From Xylophilus sp. GW821-FHT01B05 (GTDB lineage: Bacteria > Pseudomonadota > Gammaproteobacteria > Burkholderiales > Burkholderiaceae_C): a stretch of 64,000 bases of DNA. The notes below the pieces were generated by a model. The model worked only from the letters and a program-made list of their open reading frames with translations. It was not told the origin of the DNA and ran no database searches. The DNA is taken from the NCBI GenBank assembly GCA_038961845.1, contig CP152408.1, positions 620,001 through 684,000 of the forward strand, read 5' to 3'. Of this stretch, positions 29,151 to 37,392 are shown in pieces; the first letter of the stretch is position 1; each line of letters opens with the position of its first letter. The translations under genes and the position numbers were made by a program.

Positions 29151-30164
29151 TCAGGCCTTCAGCCGGCTGTAAACCCGGCGGGCATTGCCTGAAAATATCT
29201 TGGCCTTGTCGGCATCGGACAGATGGACGGCGCCGTCGATATAGCGCTTGGTGTCGTCGTAGTAGTGGCCCGTCTCCGGGTCGATGCCGCGCACGGCGCC
29301 TACGGTTTCCGATGCGAACAGGATGTTCTCCGGCGGGATGACCTTGAGCAGCAGGTCTATGCCGGGCTGGTGGTAGACGCAGGTGTCAAAGAACACGTTG
29401 TGGAGCAGCAGCTCTTTCAACGGTGGCAGCCCCATGTCCTGGGCGATGCCGCGATAGCGGCCCCAGTGGTAGGGCACCGCACCGCCGCCATGGGGGATGA
29501 TGAACTTGAGCGTGGGGAAGTGTTTGAACAGGTCCGACGTGAGGCACTGCATGAAGGCCGTGGTGTCGCCATTGATGTAGTGCGCGCCCGTCGCATGGAA
29601 GTTGGGGTTGCATGAGCCACTGACGTGGATCATGGCGGGCACATCCAGCTCGACCATCTTTTCGTAGAGTGGGTACCACCACTTGTCATGCAGTGGCGGG
29701 TCGGCCCAGTAGCCGCCCGAAGGGTCGGGGTTGAGGTTGCAGCCGATAAAACCCAGCTCCTTGACGCAGCGCTCCAGCTCGGGAATGCAGTTGGCCGGCG
29801 CCACGCCGGGGCTCTGGGGCAATTGGCAGACACCGACGAAATTGCTGGGATACAGCCGGCTGATGCGGTGGATCAGGTCGTTGCATACGGTGGCCCATTC
29901 GGCGCTGGTTTGAGCGTCGCCGACATGGTGGCCCATGCCGATGGCCCTGGGCGAGAAGATGGTCAGGTCGGTCCCGCGTTCGCGCTGTATGCGCAACTGC
30001 GCCGTCTCCACGCTTTCACGCAGTTGGTCGTCCGAGATGACCGGACGTGGCAGCAGCGGATTGCCGCCACCAGTGTTGCAGCCGCAGCCGGCCACCTGCA
30101 GGCGCCGGTAGTCGTCCAGCTGTTTGGGCGAGGTCGTGTAGTGCCCATGGCAATCGATGATCAT
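29151..30164 (-). CDS. ligJ: 4-oxalomesaconate hydratase
   Basis: 337 aa amidohydrolase-superfamily enzyme. It matches LigJ of the protocatechuate 4,5-cleavage pathway along its length: MIIDCHGHYTTSPKQ (metal HxH), PELERCVKELGFIGCNLNPDPSGG, YEKMVELDVPAMIHVSGSCNP, FIIPHGGGAVPYHWGRYRG, VFFDTCVYHQPG, ETVGAVRGIDPETGHYYDDTKRYID. It hydrates 4-oxalomesaconate to 4-carboxy-4-hydroxy-2-oxoadipate, the substrate of the aldolase encoded at 36636. Second gene of a leftward unit beginning at 31086. Confidence 0.93.
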   Translation of the reverse strand: MIIDCHGHYTTSPKQLDDYRRLQVAGCGCNTGGGNPLLPRPVISDDQLRESVETAQLRIQRERGTDLTIFSPRAIGMGHHVGDAQTSAEWATVCNDLIHRISRLYPSNFVGVCQLPQSPGVAPANCIPELERCVKELGFIGCNLNPDPSGGYWADPPLHDKWWYPLYEKMVELDVPAMIHVSGSCNPNFHATGAHYINGDTTAFMQCLTSDLFKHFPTLKFIIPHGGGAVPYHWGRYRGIAQDMGLPPLKELLLHNVFFDTCVYHQPGIDLLLKVIPPENILFASETVGAVRGIDPETGHYYDDTKRYIDGAVHLSDADKAKIFSGNARRVYSRLKA

Positions 30165-30222
30165 GAAAACACCTTGCTTCTAGTGAGTGTCAAATGGATA
30201 AGGGGGTGCCGGGCGAGACGCC

Positions 30223-31086
30223 TTACCGCGCATCTGCCTTCAGTGCGGGGTACAGGCCTTCGGCCGTCTTGTGGAAGATCCAGTCCAGGTCGCTCCGCGG
30301 CGCCCAGGCGAGCGCAGACTGCGTCTGCTCCAGCAGTTCCTTCAAAGTGCCGGCGTTGGCTGGATAGTTGGAGCCCCAGGCGATGCGCGAGGCACCGAAC
30401 TCCGACACGACACGCGGGAAGAAGGACTCGGGCGTGGCCCTGCCCTTGCGCGTGTTGTTGACGATCACCGGCGTCAGCTTCAGGTAGATGTTGGGGAAAC
30501 GGGCCAGTCCCATCAGCGTGTCCGCAGCCGCGTAGGGCGGCCCGTCCTCAAGGGGGATGTTGAGGAAATGGTCAATGACGATGGGCACACGCGGATAGCG
30601 GTCGAGCAGCACCTGCAACTGGGGCATGCCTGCGGCCCTCATCTGCACGCACACGGGAATCCCCAGTTCCGCCGCGCAGTCCCAGGCCGGGAAGCTCCTG
30701 GGGTCGGCCAGCCAGTCGGCCTGGCCAGCCATGGTGCTGCCGGCGGTGAAGAGCCGCAGGCCGGCCAGCTTGCGGTCTACCCAGTGGCGGATGCGCTGGG
30801 GCGCATCGCTGGCCAGCATGTCCACCGAGAACACGCCAGTGAAGCGATCCGGGTGCGCGGCCACCGCATCGGCCACATAGCTGTTGTCGAAGCCGTAGCA
30901 GGTCGAGGCCTGCACGATGGCGGCCTTGGCGACGCCCGCGTCGTCCATGGCACTCAATAGCTGATCGGTGGTTGTGGGACGGTCGCGCGACCAGATCGAC
31001 TGGTTGCCGCCCAGCGGATCGCGGGGGTACTGCTGCGTGTCGGTAGTGATGATGTGGGGATGGATATCCAGGACTCTGCTTGTCAT
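30223..31086 (-). CDS. Amidohydrolase family protein, LigI-like (paralogue 1)
   Basis: 287 aa TIM-barrel of the amidohydrolase-2 family. It has HPH metal ligands at residues 9-11 (RVLDIHPHIITTD), QASTCYGFDNSYV, GVFSVD, PIVIDHFLNIPLEDGPPY and IAWGSNYPAN. The order and spacing resemble 2-pyrone-4,6-dicarboxylate lactonase (LigI), whose product feeds LigJ. The usual terminal catalytic Asp (WGTDWPH in LigI as I recall it) is Asn here. Leads the operon with ligJ and the FAH gene, under motif copy 31167. Lactonase or decarboxylase are both possible. Confidence 0.85.
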   Translation of the reverse strand: MTSRVLDIHPHIITTDTQQYPRDPLGGNQSIWSRDRPTTTDQLLSAMDDAGVAKAAIVQASTCYGFDNSYVADAVAAHPDRFTGVFSVDMLASDAPQRIRHWVDRKLAGLRLFTAGSTMAGQADWLADPRSFPAWDCAAELGIPVCVQMRAAGMPQLQVLLDRYPRVPIVIDHFLNIPLEDGPPYAAADTLMGLARFPNIYLKLTPVIVNNTRKGRATPESFFPRVVSEFGASRIAWGSNYPANAGTLKELLEQTQSALAWAPRSDLDWIFHKTAEGLYPALKADAR

Positions 31087-31166
31087 GCTGTGGTTCTCGC
31101 GTCTTGATTCATGTCGTGGGACCTGTTCATGGGCGGCGGCATTGTTCTCGCGCGCCTCCGTGGCTG

Positions 31167-31207
31167 TCTATTGAGTAAAGCTGCCCGGTGCTTGAGTTAA
31201 TGGTTAA
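31167..31207 (-). promoter_or_regulatory. 41-bp regulon element, copy 1 (amidohydrolase-ligJ-FAH unit)
   Basis: Read leftward: TTAACC-N4-ACTCAA-N13-TTACTCAATAGA, ending 80 bp before the start codon. The end overlaps TAGACA, a good -35, with AACAAT 18 bp on as a possible -10. Confidence 0.8.
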
Positions 31208-31213
31208 GCGGCA

Positions 31214-31822
31214 TCAGGGGATGGGCAGCAAGGCCTGCTTTCCTTCGGCCAGCTGCATGTCGACCACGGCCAGCATGGCGGCGGTGTTGGCATAGGTGCC
31301 CATCAGCACGACCAGGTCGATCAGCTTGCGCGGCCCGTACAGGGATTTCAGCTGCACGAAGGTCTTCGGCGCCACCTTGTGGTCGCGCCAGAGCTGTCTG
31401 GCGAGTTCGATCACCAGTGCCTCCTCTGCGCCCAGGCCGCCGGTGTTGCGCCGGTGCTTGATGGCGTCGATCACGTCCTGGGGTACGCCTTCCTTCAGTG
31501 CCTCGGGCTCATGCGCGGCCCATTCGAACTGGCTGTCCATCTCGCGGGCGGTCGCCAGGATGGCGATCTCGCGGATCTGCGGCGTGAAGCCCGCCCTGAA
31601 GCGCAGATAGCTGTTAAGTGCCGAGAGATGCGGCGCGACCTCCGGACTGTGCAGCTGGATGCCGGCAGGGCCCTGCAGGCCGGCAATGATCCCGGGGCGG
31701 CTGGCGCGGTCAAAGGCTTGCTGGCCCGCCTCGCTGAGGTCTTCGCGATGCGGCAGGGGCAGGCGGCAGCGTGACCTGGGGTCCACGTCCGGCGGCAGGG
31801 TGTGTGCAGACTCGGTTTTCAT
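31214..31822 (-). CDS. Carboxymuconolactone decarboxylase (CMD) family protein
   Basis: 202 aa AhpD/CMD-like helical protein: TPQIREIAILATAREMDSQFEWAAHEPEALKEGVPQDVIDAIKHR, then EEALVIELARQLWRDHKVAPKTFVQLKSLYGPRKLIDLVVLMGTYANTAAML. There is no CxxC, so AhpD-like peroxidase activity is unlikely. The start at 31822 follows a GGAGAAAGAA ribosome site. Last gene of the porin-Bug-MFS-CMD operon. Family members include the beta-ketoadipate enzyme, but the substrate here is unknown. Confidence 0.88.
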   Translation of the reverse strand: MKTESAHTLPPDVDPRSRCRLPLPHREDLSEAGQQAFDRASRPGIIAGLQGPAGIQLHSPEVAPHLSALNSYLRFRAGFTPQIREIAILATAREMDSQFEWAAHEPEALKEGVPQDVIDAIKHRRNTGGLGAEEALVIELARQLWRDHKVAPKTFVQLKSLYGPRKLIDLVVLMGTYANTAAMLAVVDMQLAEGKQALLPIP

Positions 31823-31857
31823 TTCTTTCTCCGATGGGTTCAAGGGACGCAGGACAC

Positions 31858-33057
31858 TCAACCCAGACTCTCGCGCGCGGCCAGTGGTTTGAACAGCCGC
31901 AGCCATGCCAGGCTGATGAAGATCGTCCCTAGACCGCCCATGACCACAGACCCGATCGGGCCGAATGCCGCTGCCGTGAAGCCGGATTCGAACTCGCCCA
32001 ACTGGTTGCTGGCGCCGATAAAAAGCGTGTTGATCGCCGCGACTCGGCCACGCATGTGGTCGGGTGTCTCCAACTGCACCAGGGTCTGGCGCACCACCAC
32101 GCTGACCATGTCGGCACCACCCGCCATCGCCAGTGCTGCTGCTGAAAGCCAGAACGACTTGGAAAGGCCGAAGACCACGATGCAGACCCCGTAAACACCT
32201 ACGGCCAGCAGCAGCTTCTTGCCGACCCCGCGGGACAGCGGGTGCCTGGCCAGCGTCACGCCGACCAGTAGCGCGCCAATGGCTGGCGCGGACCGGAGCA
32301 GTCCTAGCCCTTCTGGCCCTACCTTCAGGATTTCCTTGGCGAAGATCGGCAGCAGCGCCGTCGCGCCTCCCAGGAGGACGGCAAACAGATCGAGCGATAC
32401 AGCCCCCAACAGCAGCGGATGGGCCCAGATGAAGCGGGCGCCGGCCAGTAGCGTGCGGGCCGTGACCGGCTCGCGCGCGGCTGGCGTGTGCTCGTGGCGC
32501 ACGTACAGGCACACGATGCAGGCCAGGCCAAAGAGCGCGGCGCAGGTTGCATAGACGGCATTCACACCGACGGCGAACAGCAGGCCGCCGGCGGCCGGTC
32601 CACCAATGACGGCTACCTGCTGCCCTGACGAACTGAGGGCCATGGCCCGTGACAGCAGGGACGTGGGGATCAGCGAGGGAACCAGCGCCTGCTGGGCGGA
32701 CATCTGGAACGGCCTAAGCGCACCCAGCACGACGGACAGCGCGAGCAGCAACTCGCGCGTTGCCGCATGGGCCTGGGTTGCTGCAACCAGGAAGATTGCC
32801 ACGCCGGCCTGCATGGCAAGGCACAGCGCGACCAGGCGTGCACGGTGGAAGTGGTCGGCAACATGGCCTGCGACCAGGGTCGTGACCAGCGCAGGCGCAA
32901 ACTGAAAAAGTCCGACCAGGCCGAGGTCCCAGGCGCTGCCCGTCAACTCGTACATATGCCAGCCTATGCCCAGCAGCAGCATCTGGGTGCCTGCAACGGC
33001 CGCGACCCGGGCGAACCAGAAGCGGACGAAGTATCGGTAGCGGAGAAGTTCTTGCAT
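31858..33057 (-). CDS. MFS transporter (EntS-like, MFS_3)
   Basis: 399 aa, about twelve hydrophobic segments. FRFWFARVAAVAGTQML-type start (YRYFVRFWFARVAAVAG), LGLVGLFQFAPALVTTLVAGHVADHFHRARLV, FQMSAQQALVPSLIP, and VRQTLVQLETPDHMRGRVAAINTLFIGASNQLGEFESG are diagnostic of the EntS-type exporters. It may export pathway intermediates or take up substrate; the direction is not shown by sequence. It lies 41 bp after the Bug receptor and 35 bp before the CMD gene. Confidence 0.88.
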   Translation of the reverse strand: MQELLRYRYFVRFWFARVAAVAGTQMLLLGIGWHMYELTGSAWDLGLVGLFQFAPALVTTLVAGHVADHFHRARLVALCLAMQAGVAIFLVAATQAHAATRELLLALSVVLGALRPFQMSAQQALVPSLIPTSLLSRAMALSSSGQQVAVIGGPAAGGLLFAVGVNAVYATCAALFGLACIVCLYVRHEHTPAAREPVTARTLLAGARFIWAHPLLLGAVSLDLFAVLLGGATALLPIFAKEILKVGPEGLGLLRSAPAIGALLVGVTLARHPLSRGVGKKLLLAVGVYGVCIVVFGLSKSFWLSAAALAMAGGADMVSVVVRQTLVQLETPDHMRGRVAAINTLFIGASNQLGEFESGFTAAAFGPIGSVVMGGLGTIFISLAWLRLFKPLAARESLG

Positions 33058-33098
33058 CAGAAGAGGCGCAAAGGCCCGGTACTGCAGGCGCCGTTGCC

Positions 33099-34112
33099 TT
33101 ACTGTTTGGGAACCCCGGCCTTGTCGATCACGGCCTTCCACTTGGCCATGTCCTGCGTGATCCGTTGCGTCATCTGCTCGGGAGTGCTGGAGCTGGCTAC
33201 GTAGCCCATGGCCTGCAGGGATTCCTGCACGTCGGGCGATGCAACGGCACGCTGGATCTCCTTGGCCAGGCGGTCCACGATGGCGGTTGGCGTCTTGGCG
33301 GGTACGCTGATGCCGGCCCATGAACTGGCGTCGAAGCCGGGGACGCCGCTCTCGGCCACGGTGGGGACTTCGGGCAGGCCCGGGAAGCGCCTGGCCGAAG
33401 CCACGGCAAGAGGCTTCACGGCCTTTGATGCGATCTGGCCCAGGATGGGGGGCAGGATCTCGAAGGCCAGTTGGATGTCGTTCGAACGCAAGCCGGCCAG
33501 CATGTCGCCGCTGGTCTTGTATGGAATGCTCATGGCATCGATATGGGCCATGGCCTTGAACATCTCCGCTGCCAGGTGCTGCGTGCTGCCAATGCGGGAA
33601 GTGCCGATGCTGAGCTTGCCGGGATGGGCCTTGCCGTAGGCCAGCACGTCGGTTACCGAACTGAACTCGGACTGGCCACTGACGATCAGGGCCAGGTCGA
33701 AGGAGGCGATGGACGACACATGCCTGAAGTCCCGCGTCAGATCGTAGGGCAGGCGATTGAAGAGCACCGAGCTGATGGCCGTGCCATTGCCTGACAGCAA
33801 CAGCGTGTAGCCATCGGGCCTGGCCTTGGCGACGGCAACGGCGGCGGCCGCGGCCCCCGCGCCAGGCCGGTTTTCGATGATCACGGATTGCCCGATGTGC
33901 TCGGACATTTTCTGCGCCACGCGTCGCGTGACCAGGTCGCCGGCCCCACCAGGGCCAAAAGCCACGAAGATGGTGATGGGCTTGGACGGATAGGCGTCTG
34001 TGGCTTCGGCCCAGGCGCAACTGGAGGCCAGCGGCAGCGCAAGCGCGGAGCGCAGGATGGTGCGTCGTGAGACCACAAGGGCTCCTGGTTCTGGGAGGTA
34101 GCTTGGTTTCAT
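33099..34112 (-). CDS. Bug/TctC-family periplasmic solute receptor (copy 1)
   Basis: 337 aa. The signal peptide includes SRRTIL (Tat-like twin arginine) and ends near CAWAEA. The mature protein has the Bug fold marks: YPSKPITIFVAFGPGGAGDLVTRRVAQKMSEHIGQSVIIENRPGAG, PDGYTLLLSGNGTA, LSIGTSRIGSTQHLAAEMF, LPEVPTVAESGVPGF. These receptors bind (di)carboxylates or aromatic acids for tripartite tricarboxylate transporters, but no TctA/TctB lies in the window. It lies 5 bp after the porin gene. Confidence 0.93.
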   Translation of the reverse strand: MKPSYLPEPGALVVSRRTILRSALALPLASSCAWAEATDAYPSKPITIFVAFGPGGAGDLVTRRVAQKMSEHIGQSVIIENRPGAGAAAAAVAVAKARPDGYTLLLSGNGTAISSVLFNRLPYDLTRDFRHVSSIASFDLALIVSGQSEFSSVTDVLAYGKAHPGKLSIGTSRIGSTQHLAAEMFKAMAHIDAMSIPYKTSGDMLAGLRSNDIQLAFEILPPILGQIASKAVKPLAVASARRFPGLPEVPTVAESGVPGFDASSWAGISVPAKTPTAIVDRLAKEIQRAVASPDVQESLQAMGYVASSSTPEQMTQRITQDMAKWKAVIDKAGVPKQ

Positions 34113-34117
34113 GCTGA

Positions 34118-35197
34118 TCAGAACTCGTGGTTCACGCCCAACTCGAAGCCTCTTGACGTAACGCCCGCCGCACCTGCCGGCGCGCCGGGAACGACGAAGC
34201 GCGAATTACCCTTGTTGCGGATCGTCGCCAGCGTGGTGTAGGCGTGCGTGCGTTTGGAGAGGTGGTACACGTAGCCCACGGCGAACTGGTCGGCGCGATC
34301 GTTGCTGATGTTCACGGTGCCCACCCTGCCGTCCATGCTGGCGCGGTTCCACGAGAACTTGAACTCCTGCACGCCCACCGGGATGACCGCGGCCAGCAAG
34401 TAGTTGTTCTGCCTGGCCGCCTGGTACTCGAAGCGCCGGACGCCACCTGAGATCCTCACGAGGGATGCGTCATAAGACGCGGCAAGCGCCGAGTCCTTGA
34501 AGGCACCCACGGTCTTGTCGTCGTGGGTATTGAAGGTGGCCGCCGACACGAACACCGGGCCCAGGTTGATCCCGAGCCGCCCGCCGCCGGACTTGTGCTG
34601 GTCGTTGGCGGCAGTGCCGTTCTCGCCGAAGTTGGCTGCCAGGCCGCCTTCCAGGCCCCAGGCATTGCGGGGCAGCAGGTACTGCACGCCGTTGTTGGCG
34701 CGCTGGATGGTGTTGGGTGCCGTGCCAAAGGCCGCAGTGGCGGGCGTATTGCCCGTGGCACTCAGGGCGAAGAGTTGGACGGCGCCCAAGCCCACATAGC
34801 CGAATGGGTCGAACCTGGCCCAGTTGGAGTGCGTGGGCGTGTAGTCGCGGCCAAGGCGAAGTTCGCCCCAGTCCCGCTGGCTCAGGCTCACGGTCGAGCG
34901 GCGCTGGAAGCCGGCCGGTGTGGTGGTGCCGGTGTCCGTATTCAGGAAGGACTCCAGCCAGAACGAGGCGCTGAGGCCACCGCCCAGGTCCTCCTGCCCG
35001 CGAAAGCCAAAGCGGCTGCTGGAGTACGCGCCGCTGACCAGAGAGTTCACATGACCGGCATTGTCGGTATGTGCGCTGCGCATTGCAGCGTCAACTACGC
35101 CGAAGATCGTGACAGAGGATTGGGCGCAGGCGCTGCCTGCCAGGACGCCAAGGGCGATCAAGGTCGCGGTCCTGCTGACCATGCTGTGGTGTTTCAT
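34118..35197 (-). CDS. Outer membrane porin (Gram-negative Porin_4 / Omp32 type)
   Basis: 359 aa. The signal peptide ends at SACAQ; the mature chain starts SSVTIFGVVDAAMRSA and has SRFGFRGQEDLGGGLSASFWLESFLNTDTG, FQRRSTVSLSQRDWGELRLGRDYTP, and a terminal aromatic residue (GVNHEF) needed for BAM insertion. A 16-strand trimeric porin, probably anion selective like its betaproteobacterial relatives. First gene of porin-Bug-MFS-CMD, under motif copy 2, which suggests a dedicated outer-membrane entry route for the catabolised acid. Confidence 0.93.
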   Translation of the reverse strand: MKHHSMVSRTATLIALGVLAGSACAQSSVTIFGVVDAAMRSAHTDNAGHVNSLVSGAYSSSRFGFRGQEDLGGGLSASFWLESFLNTDTGTTTPAGFQRRSTVSLSQRDWGELRLGRDYTPTHSNWARFDPFGYVGLGAVQLFALSATGNTPATAAFGTAPNTIQRANNGVQYLLPRNAWGLEGGLAANFGENGTAANDQHKSGGGRLGINLGPVFVSAATFNTHDDKTVGAFKDSALAASYDASLVRISGGVRRFEYQAARQNNYLLAAVIPVGVQEFKFSWNRASMDGRVGTVNISNDRADQFAVGYVYHLSKRTHAYTTLATIRNKGNSRFVVPGAPAGAAGVTSRGFELGVNHEF

Positions 35198-35322
35198 CTA
35201 TTCGTGATGCCAAGTGGGTGCTCGTCGCACCCGCTCGTCACCTGTCTCCGTTCTGGTTGATGACGTATGTGAGCGTCTCTGCGCTTACGGCTGCGGACTT
35301 TGCATTCCAGGGGCTGCTCCCG

Positions 35323-35363
35323 TCTATTGAGTAATGTTTCCTCTACGTTGAGTAGTTGGTTAA
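35323..35363 (-). promoter_or_regulatory. 41-bp regulon element, copy 2 (porin operon)
   Basis: Same blocks and spacing as copy 1, 125 bp before the porin ATG. TAGACG overlaps the proximal end; the -10 match downstream is weak (AAAGTC). Confidence 0.75.
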
Positions 35364-35511
35364 CGCACGGAAATAAGTTGCTTCGCTGGGCCGGATGGCA
35401 TACCGGTCAATAGGGAAACACGCCAGTGGCGCCCTTGCTTGTGTGCAGCCTGGTGATGCAAGCGGTGCGCGTGCCTGGAGAGGAGGTGTTGGAAGAGACC
35501 TTCTTCGAAAC

Positions 35512-35552
35512 TTAACCAAACACTCAACTCACAAGAGATTTATCTCAATAGA
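35512..35552 (+). promoter_or_regulatory. 41-bp regulon element, copy 3 (Bug-ligK operon)
   Basis: TTAACC-N4-ACTCAA-N13-TATCTCAATAGA, one base off consensus in the last block. TAGACC (35549-35554), 17-bp spacer, then TGC-AAATAT (-10 at 35572-35577) forms a plausible extended -10 promoter. It faces right, 148 bp from the oppositely facing copy 2. Confidence 0.8.
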
Positions 35553-35633
35553 CCGAAAAACGAGTGCGTGCAAATATTTGCCTTCGAAGAAAAGCGGCGT
35601 CTGAAAGCCGCACACATTGGAGACAGGTATTCC

Positions 35634-36623
35634 GTGAAAAGGTCGACATCCAGCTTGCGGCATTGCATCGCCACGCTCGTGCTTTCGGTGCTCAGCATGG
35701 GCGCCTGCACGCCGGTTCTGGCGCAGGACTTTCCCAACAAGCCGATCAGGCTTCTGCTGCCTTATGGCGCCGGCGGCATAGGGGATACGACCGCCCGTGT
35801 CATCGCCCAGAAGATGAGCGAGAACATGGGCCAGCAGATCGTCATAGAGAACCGGGCGAGTGCCGGCGGCGTGCAGGCCTTCCTGGGCGGCATGCAGGCC
35901 CCGGCGGATGGCTACACGTTGGTCATGGGCGGCAATGGCACGGCCATCAGCCAGTCCCTGTTCAAGTCGCTGCCCTACAACATCCTCACTGACTTCGTGC
36001 AGGTATCGGCGATGTCGAAGTTCAGCTTGGTGCTGCTCGTCAAGCCCGACTCGAAGTTCCGTTCAGTCGCCGAGCTGATCGCCTACGGCAAGACCCATCC
36101 TGGTCGACTTACCTTTGGTACCTCCAGCATTGGTTCGACGCAGCATCTTGCGGCCGAGCTGTTCAAGTCCGTGGCGGGTGTCGAGGCAGAGGTGGTGCCG
36201 TTCAAGGTGACCGGAGCACTCTATACGGCCTTGCATTCGGGCGACATTGACCTGGCATTCGAGTTTGTGCCACCGGTGCTGTCGCAGATCAAGGCCGGCA
36301 ATGCGCGTGCGCTGGCCATTGCAGCCGATGGACGCAACAGCAGCCTGCCCGATGTGCCCACCACTGCGGAGAGTGGCCTGCGCGGCTACGTGGTCAATTC
36401 CTTCAACGCGGTGTCGGTCAAGGCTGGCACCCCGCGCCCGATCGTCCAGCGGCTGAACCAGGCCTTTGTCGCCGCCATCAATTCGCCCGAGGTGTCGCAG
36501 AAGCTGCGCGACATGAACTCCGAGCCCTATCCGCTGACACCCGAGCAAACACGCCAACTGATGGTGTCCGAGATCGCGCGCTGGAAAGCAGTCATAGCGC
36601 GCGCCAATATTCCCCGTAACTGA
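35634..36623 (+). CDS. Bug/TctC-family periplasmic solute receptor (copy 2)
   Basis: 329 aa. The signal peptide ends near TPVLAQ; the mature part is DFPNKPIRLLLPYGAGGIGDTTARVIAQKMSENMGQQIVIENRASAGG, with FGTSSIGSTQHLAAELF and LPDVPTTAESGLRGY. The GTG at 35634, after GGAGACAGG, is preferred: the in-frame ATG at 35568 would sit on the putative -10 box of this gene's own promoter. First gene of a five-gene rightward operon. Confidence 0.9.
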   Translation: MKRSTSSLRHCIATLVLSVLSMGACTPVLAQDFPNKPIRLLLPYGAGGIGDTTARVIAQKMSENMGQQIVIENRASAGGVQAFLGGMQAPADGYTLVMGGNGTAISQSLFKSLPYNILTDFVQVSAMSKFSLVLLVKPDSKFRSVAELIAYGKTHPGRLTFGTSSIGSTQHLAAELFKSVAGVEAEVVPFKVTGALYTALHSGDIDLAFEFVPPVLSQIKAGNARALAIAADGRNSSLPDVPTTAESGLRGYVVNSFNAVSVKAGTPRPIVQRLNQAFVAAINSPEVSQKLRDMNSEPYPLTPEQTRQLMVSEIARWKAVIARANIPRN

Positions 36624-36635
36624 GCCAGCAACATC

Positions 36636-37331
36636 ATGATGAGAAACGTCGTCGTACGAAACATTCCACGTGGCCCGCAAGCAGCCATCAAGGCCCTTCA
36701 GGAGGCAGGCACGGCCACCGTGCACGAGGCCATGGGGCGCGCCGGGTTGATGCAGCCCTACATGCGCCCGATCTTTGCCGGTGCCAGCATTGCAGGCCCC
36801 GCTGTCACCGCCTTGGCCGCGCCGGGCGACAACTGGATGCTGCATGTCGCGATGGAGCAGTGCTGTGCTGGCGACGTACTGGTGGTGGCAGTGATGGTTG
36901 AGAACACGGACGGAATGATTGGCGACCTGATCTCCTCCGCGCTCAAGGCTCGCGGTGTGCGCGGGGTCGTGATTGACGCGGGTTGCCGCGACGTGCGTAC
37001 GTTGACCGAGATGGGCTTCCCGGTCTGGTCACGGGCCATCTCGGCGCGCGGCACCGTCAAGTCGACCCTGGGCAACGTCAACCTGCCAGTGGTGTGCGCA
37101 GGTGCGCTGGTGAACCCGGGCGATGTGATCGTGGCCGATGACGACGGCGTTGTTGTGGTGCCCTTCGCGGACATCGAGCGGGTGGCCCAGTTGGCAGCCC
37201 AGCGCACCGAGAAAGAAGCCAAGTCCCGTAAGCGCTATGAGGCAGGAGAGCTGTCGCTCGATGTTGCCGGCATGCGCGCCGGCCTGGAGGCGGCCGGGCT
37301 GGTGTACGTCGACAGCATTGACGACCTGTGA
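36636..37331 (+). CDS. ligK: 4-carboxy-4-hydroxy-2-oxoadipate aldolase (RraA/LigK type)
   Basis: 231 aa class II, metal-dependent aldolase of the RraA fold. ATVHEAMGRAGLMQPYMRPIFAGASIAGPAVTALAAPGDNWMLHV, VVIDAGCRDVRTLTEMGFPVWSRAI (the RD pair binding metal and substrate), and PVVCAGALVNPGDVIVADDDGVVVVP match LigK/ProA/HMG-CHA aldolases. It splits 4-carboxy-4-hydroxy-2-oxoadipate, the LigJ product, to pyruvate and oxaloacetate, and usually also decarboxylates oxaloacetate. Starts 12 bp after the Bug gene; a second ATG follows one codon later. Confidence 0.92.
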   Translation: MMRNVVVRNIPRGPQAAIKALQEAGTATVHEAMGRAGLMQPYMRPIFAGASIAGPAVTALAAPGDNWMLHVAMEQCCAGDVLVVAVMVENTDGMIGDLISSALKARGVRGVVIDAGCRDVRTLTEMGFPVWSRAISARGTVKSTLGNVNLPVVCAGALVNPGDVIVADDDGVVVVPFADIERVAQLAAQRTEKEAKSRKRYEAGELSLDVAGMRAGLEAAGLVYVDSIDDL

Positions 37332-37392
37332 TGCGCCTCGCCCTTGTTCAGCCGCCTCCCGCTCTGCCCACCCCCAACCAGAAGACCGACAA

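Noticed and set aside
35395..35604. 69-codon ORF in the porin/Bug intergenic region
   Set aside because: It runs straight through the right-facing regulon element and its -10 box and has no ribosome site or similarity.
35568..35633. ATG at 35568 as start of Bug receptor copy 2
   Set aside because: It overlaps the putative -10 hexamer of its own promoter and adds a charged segment ahead of the signal peptide; the GTG at 35634 has a ribosome site and gives a normal signal peptide.
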